Source: Pseudomonas kairouanensis
Lineage (GTDB): Bacteria > Pseudomonadota > Gammaproteobacteria > Pseudomonadales > Pseudomonadaceae
Assembly (NCBI RefSeq): GCF_004682055.1
Contig: NZ_QUZU01000002.1
Coordinates: 243,015 to 307,014 of the forward strand
DNA length: 64,000 nt
Reading direction: 5' to 3'
Part shown: in pieces, positions 61,954-64,000 of the stretch
Layout: every line of letters begins with the position of its first letter
Numbering within the stretch: the stretch's first letter is position 1
Translations under genes and position numbers: made by a program
Notes under the pieces: model-generated
What the model was told of the DNA's origin: nothing
Databases searched by the model: none
Seen by the model: only the letters and a program-made list of their open reading frames with translations

Positions 61954-63372
61954 ATGACCGCCAGAACCCTCTACGACAAACACATCGATTCCCACACGGT
62001 GTGCCCCCTGGATGACCAGGGCCATGTGCTGCTTTATATAGACCGCCAGGTGATCAATGAATACACCAGCCCCCAGGCCTTCAGCGGCTTGCGCGAGGCC
62101 GGGCGTGAGGTATGGCGCCCTGGCACGGCGCTGGCGGTGGTCGACCATGTAAACCCCACGACGCCCCAGCGCAGTGCGGCCATGCCCGATGCAGGCGGCG
62201 CGCGGCAGGTGTCGTACCTGGCCGAGAACTGCCGGGACTTCGGCATCGAGCTGCTGGATATCCTCGACAAGCGCCAAGGCATCGAACATGTCATCGCACC
62301 GGAGCAGGGGTTTATCCTGCCGGGCATGGTGATCGCTGCCGGTGACAGCCACACCACCACTTATGGCGCCCTGGGCGCATTCGGTTTTGGCATTGGCACC
62401 TCGGAGATCGAACACCTGCTGGCGTCCCAGACCCTGGTGTATAAACGCCTGAAAACCCTGCGGGTCACGGTGGATGGGCCGCTGGCCTCAGGCCTGACGT
62501 CCAAGGATGTGATCATGGCGCTGATCGGCCAGATCGGCGCTTCGGGGGCCACCGGCTATGCCATCGAGTTTTGCGGCTCCACCATCGATGCACTGAGCGT
62601 CGAGGCGCGCATGACCATCTGCAATATGGCGGTGGAAGCCGGTGCGCGAGGGGCCTTTATGGCGCCGGATGAAAAAGTCTTCGCCTACCTCAAGGGCAAG
62701 CCCCGCGCGCCCAAGGGCGAGCGATGGGAGCAAGCACTGGTGGGCTGGCGCCGGTTGTATTCGGATGCCGGTGCGGTGTTCGACCGCGAAGTCCACCTCG
62801 ACGCCACCACCCTGGAACCCATGGTCACCTGGGGCACCAGCCCCGACCAGGCTGCACCCATTGGCGCCCGCGTACCCGACCCGCAGGCTATCAGCGACTT
62901 GATCCTGCGCCAGGCCATGCGCCGCGCCCTCAACTACATGGGCCTGCAAGCCGGCATGCGGCTGAGGGATATCGCTATCAGCCATGCGTTTATCGGCTCC
63001 TGCACCAATGCCCGCATCGAAGACCTGCGCGACGCCGCCAGTGTGGTGCGCGGTAAGCGCGTGGCCGAACACGTACGGGCGATGATCGTGCCGGGCTCCA
63101 CCGAAGTCCGTGATCAGGCCGAAGCTGAAGGGCTGGCGGCGATTTTTATCGACGCAGGCTTTGAGTGGCGCCAGTCAGGCTGCTCGATGTGCCTGGCGAT
63201 GAATGACGACGTGCTGGCCCCCGGCGACCGCTGTGCGTCCAGCACCAACCGCAACTTCGAAGGCCGCCAGGGCGCGGGTGCCCGCACTCATCTGATGAGC
63301 CCGGCGATGGTAGCGGCGGCCGCGATCACCGGCCACCTGACCGACATCCGCCACTTTGGAGACCGCCCATGA
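61954..63372 (+). CDS. leuC: 3-isopropylmalate dehydratase large subunit, divergent paralogue
   Basis: 472 residues from MTARTLYDKHIDSHTV; the longer frame adds 29 residues without family character. Aconitase fold with the three iron-sulfur Cys (GSCTNARIEDL and SGCSMCLAM) and the active-site DSHTTTYGALGAFG region. It differs from the usual Pseudomonas LeuC at many otherwise conserved positions (e.g. DIHVN-type NPTTPQRSAAMPDAGGARQ segment). It may serve a second pathway, e.g. a citramalate- or methylmalate-type dehydratase. It overlaps leuD by 4 nt. Confidence 0.88.
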   Translation: MTARTLYDKHIDSHTVCPLDDQGHVLLYIDRQVINEYTSPQAFSGLREAGREVWRPGTALAVVDHVNPTTPQRSAAMPDAGGARQVSYLAENCRDFGIELLDILDKRQGIEHVIAPEQGFILPGMVIAAGDSHTTTYGALGAFGFGIGTSEIEHLLASQTLVYKRLKTLRVTVDGPLASGLTSKDVIMALIGQIGASGATGYAIEFCGSTIDALSVEARMTICNMAVEAGARGAFMAPDEKVFAYLKGKPRAPKGERWEQALVGWRRLYSDAGAVFDREVHLDATTLEPMVTWGTSPDQAAPIGARVPDPQAISDLILRQAMRRALNYMGLQAGMRLRDIAISHAFIGSCTNARIEDLRDAASVVRGKRVAEHVRAMIVPGSTEVRDQAEAEGLAAIFIDAGFEWRQSGCSMCLAMNDDVLAPGDRCASSTNRNFEGRQGAGARTHLMSPAMVAAAAITGHLTDIRHFGDRP

Positions 63373-63983
63373 GCCTGCAACCCTTCACCCAAGTTACCGG
63401 CAAGGCCGCGCCGATGCTGGCGGCGAATATCGACACTGACGTGATCATGCCCAAGCAGTTTCTCAAGGGCATCGACCGCAGCGGCCTGGACCGCGGGGTG
63501 TTCTTCGACCTGCGCTTTTTACCCAACGGTGAGCCCAACCCCGCGTTCGTGTTGAACCAGCCGGCCTGGCAGGGCGCGAGCTTTATGGTGGTAGGGCCCA
63601 ACTTCGGCTGCGGTTCCAGCCGCGAGCACGCAGTGTGGGGCTTGAAGCAGATGGGCATTCGGGCGCTGATCGGCAGCAGCTTTGCCGGGATTTTCTATGA
63701 CAATTGTCAGCGCAACGGGGTGTTGTTGATCACGTTGGAGGAGGCGGTGTTGCAGAAACTGGGGCAGACCGTGAGCCAGCCGGAACAGGCGCAGATCAGT
63801 GTGGACCTGCAAACACAGGTGATTGGTTTGGCCGATGGCGAGGTGATCCCTTTTCAAATCGATACCCTGCGCAAGACCGCGTTGCTATTGGGGCTGGATG
63901 CGATTGGCAGCACCTTGCAGCGCAGTGAGCAGATCAAAGCGTTCGAGCGTCAGCACTTGCTAACCAACCCCTGGCTCAACTGA
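63369..63983 (+). CDS. leuD: 3-isopropylmalate dehydratase small subunit, divergent paralogue
   Basis: 204 residues; LeuD swivel domain with the substrate-recognition loop (NIDTDVIMPKQFLKGIDRSG) and NFGCGSSREHAVWGL. It forms the heterodimer with the upstream large subunit. No leuB or leuA lies in the remaining 17 nt, so the pathway context is unknown. Confidence 0.9.
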   Translation: MSLQPFTQVTGKAAPMLAANIDTDVIMPKQFLKGIDRSGLDRGVFFDLRFLPNGEPNPAFVLNQPAWQGASFMVVGPNFGCGSSREHAVWGLKQMGIRALIGSSFAGIFYDNCQRNGVLLITLEEAVLQKLGQTVSQPEQAQISVDLQTQVIGLADGEVIPFQIDTLRKTALLLGLDAIGSTLQRSEQIKAFERQHLLTNPWLN

Positions 63984-64000
63984 CTCATAGCAAAACCCAA

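Overview
The window is chromosomal DNA of a fluorescent pseudomonad, most likely the Pseudomonas fluorescens group. This rests on protein resemblance (RdgC, Prc, FadE with its PA2817-type neighbour, the FpvGHJK-CDEF set), GC-rich codon use, and repeated REP/REPIN palindromes built on TGTGGGAGGGGGCTTGCTCC. No insertion sequence, prophage, integron or CRISPR array was seen. The 5' edge cuts a MocR-type regulator; the 3' edge falls just after leuD.

Layout. 1-5 kb: MocR-type regulator, chemoreceptor, alpha/beta hydrolase, membrane-anchored unknown. 5.2-6.1 kb: three tandem tRNA-Glu/tRNA-Gly pairs from one strong promoter, with hairpin-rich spacers. 6.1-9.1 kb: exported M20 dipeptidase and phospholipase D-like protein. 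9.2-13.3 kb: exbD-tonB-receptor-exbB, a self-contained TonB uptake system, divergent from a GNAT acetyltransferase and PhoD. 15.6-23.6 kb: AlaX editing protein, LysR regulator, PA2817-like protein and FadE, transglutaminase-like protein, GST, YadGH-type ABC exporter. 23.7-31.3 kb: TetR/MFS pair, TDT transporter, LplT-PlsC fusion, Gdx/SugE under a guanidine-II riboswitch, BASS transporter, rdgC. 31.4-32.1 kb: two tRNA-Val/tRNA-Asp units, each with its own promoter and terminator.

32.3-38.3 kb: BCCT transporter, CocE-type hydrolase, GcvA-like LysR regulator and MFS carrier. 38.3-41.3 kb: catalase-like heme protein and di-heme cytochrome c. 41.5-49 kb: FKBP lipoprotein, YkvA protein behind an inverted pair of perfect DnaA boxes, HTH/unknown gene pair, EAL-CBS-GGDEF protein, Prc protease, quinone oxidoreductase.

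49-55.5 kb: a binding-protein ABC importer co-directional with an alkaline-phosphatase-superfamily enzyme and a HAD phosphatase, facing a UTRA/GntR regulator; two TGGTCTAG sites lie in the divergent region. This is the best candidate for an uncharacterised system: import and intracellular dephosphorylation of an organophosphorus compound. 55.5-61.7 kb: a complete fpvGHJKCDEF-type operon, which reduces and recovers iron from ferri-pyoverdine in the periplasm. 61.9-64 kb: a divergent leuCD-like pair without leuB in view.

Most predicted genes are densely packed, with many 4-nt stop/start overlaps that indicate translational coupling. REPINs mark many operon ends, and one lies inside the organophosphorus importer cluster. 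Start sites were often moved inward from the longest reading frame using ribosome-binding sites, signal peptides or family lengths; positions counted by eye may be off by a base.
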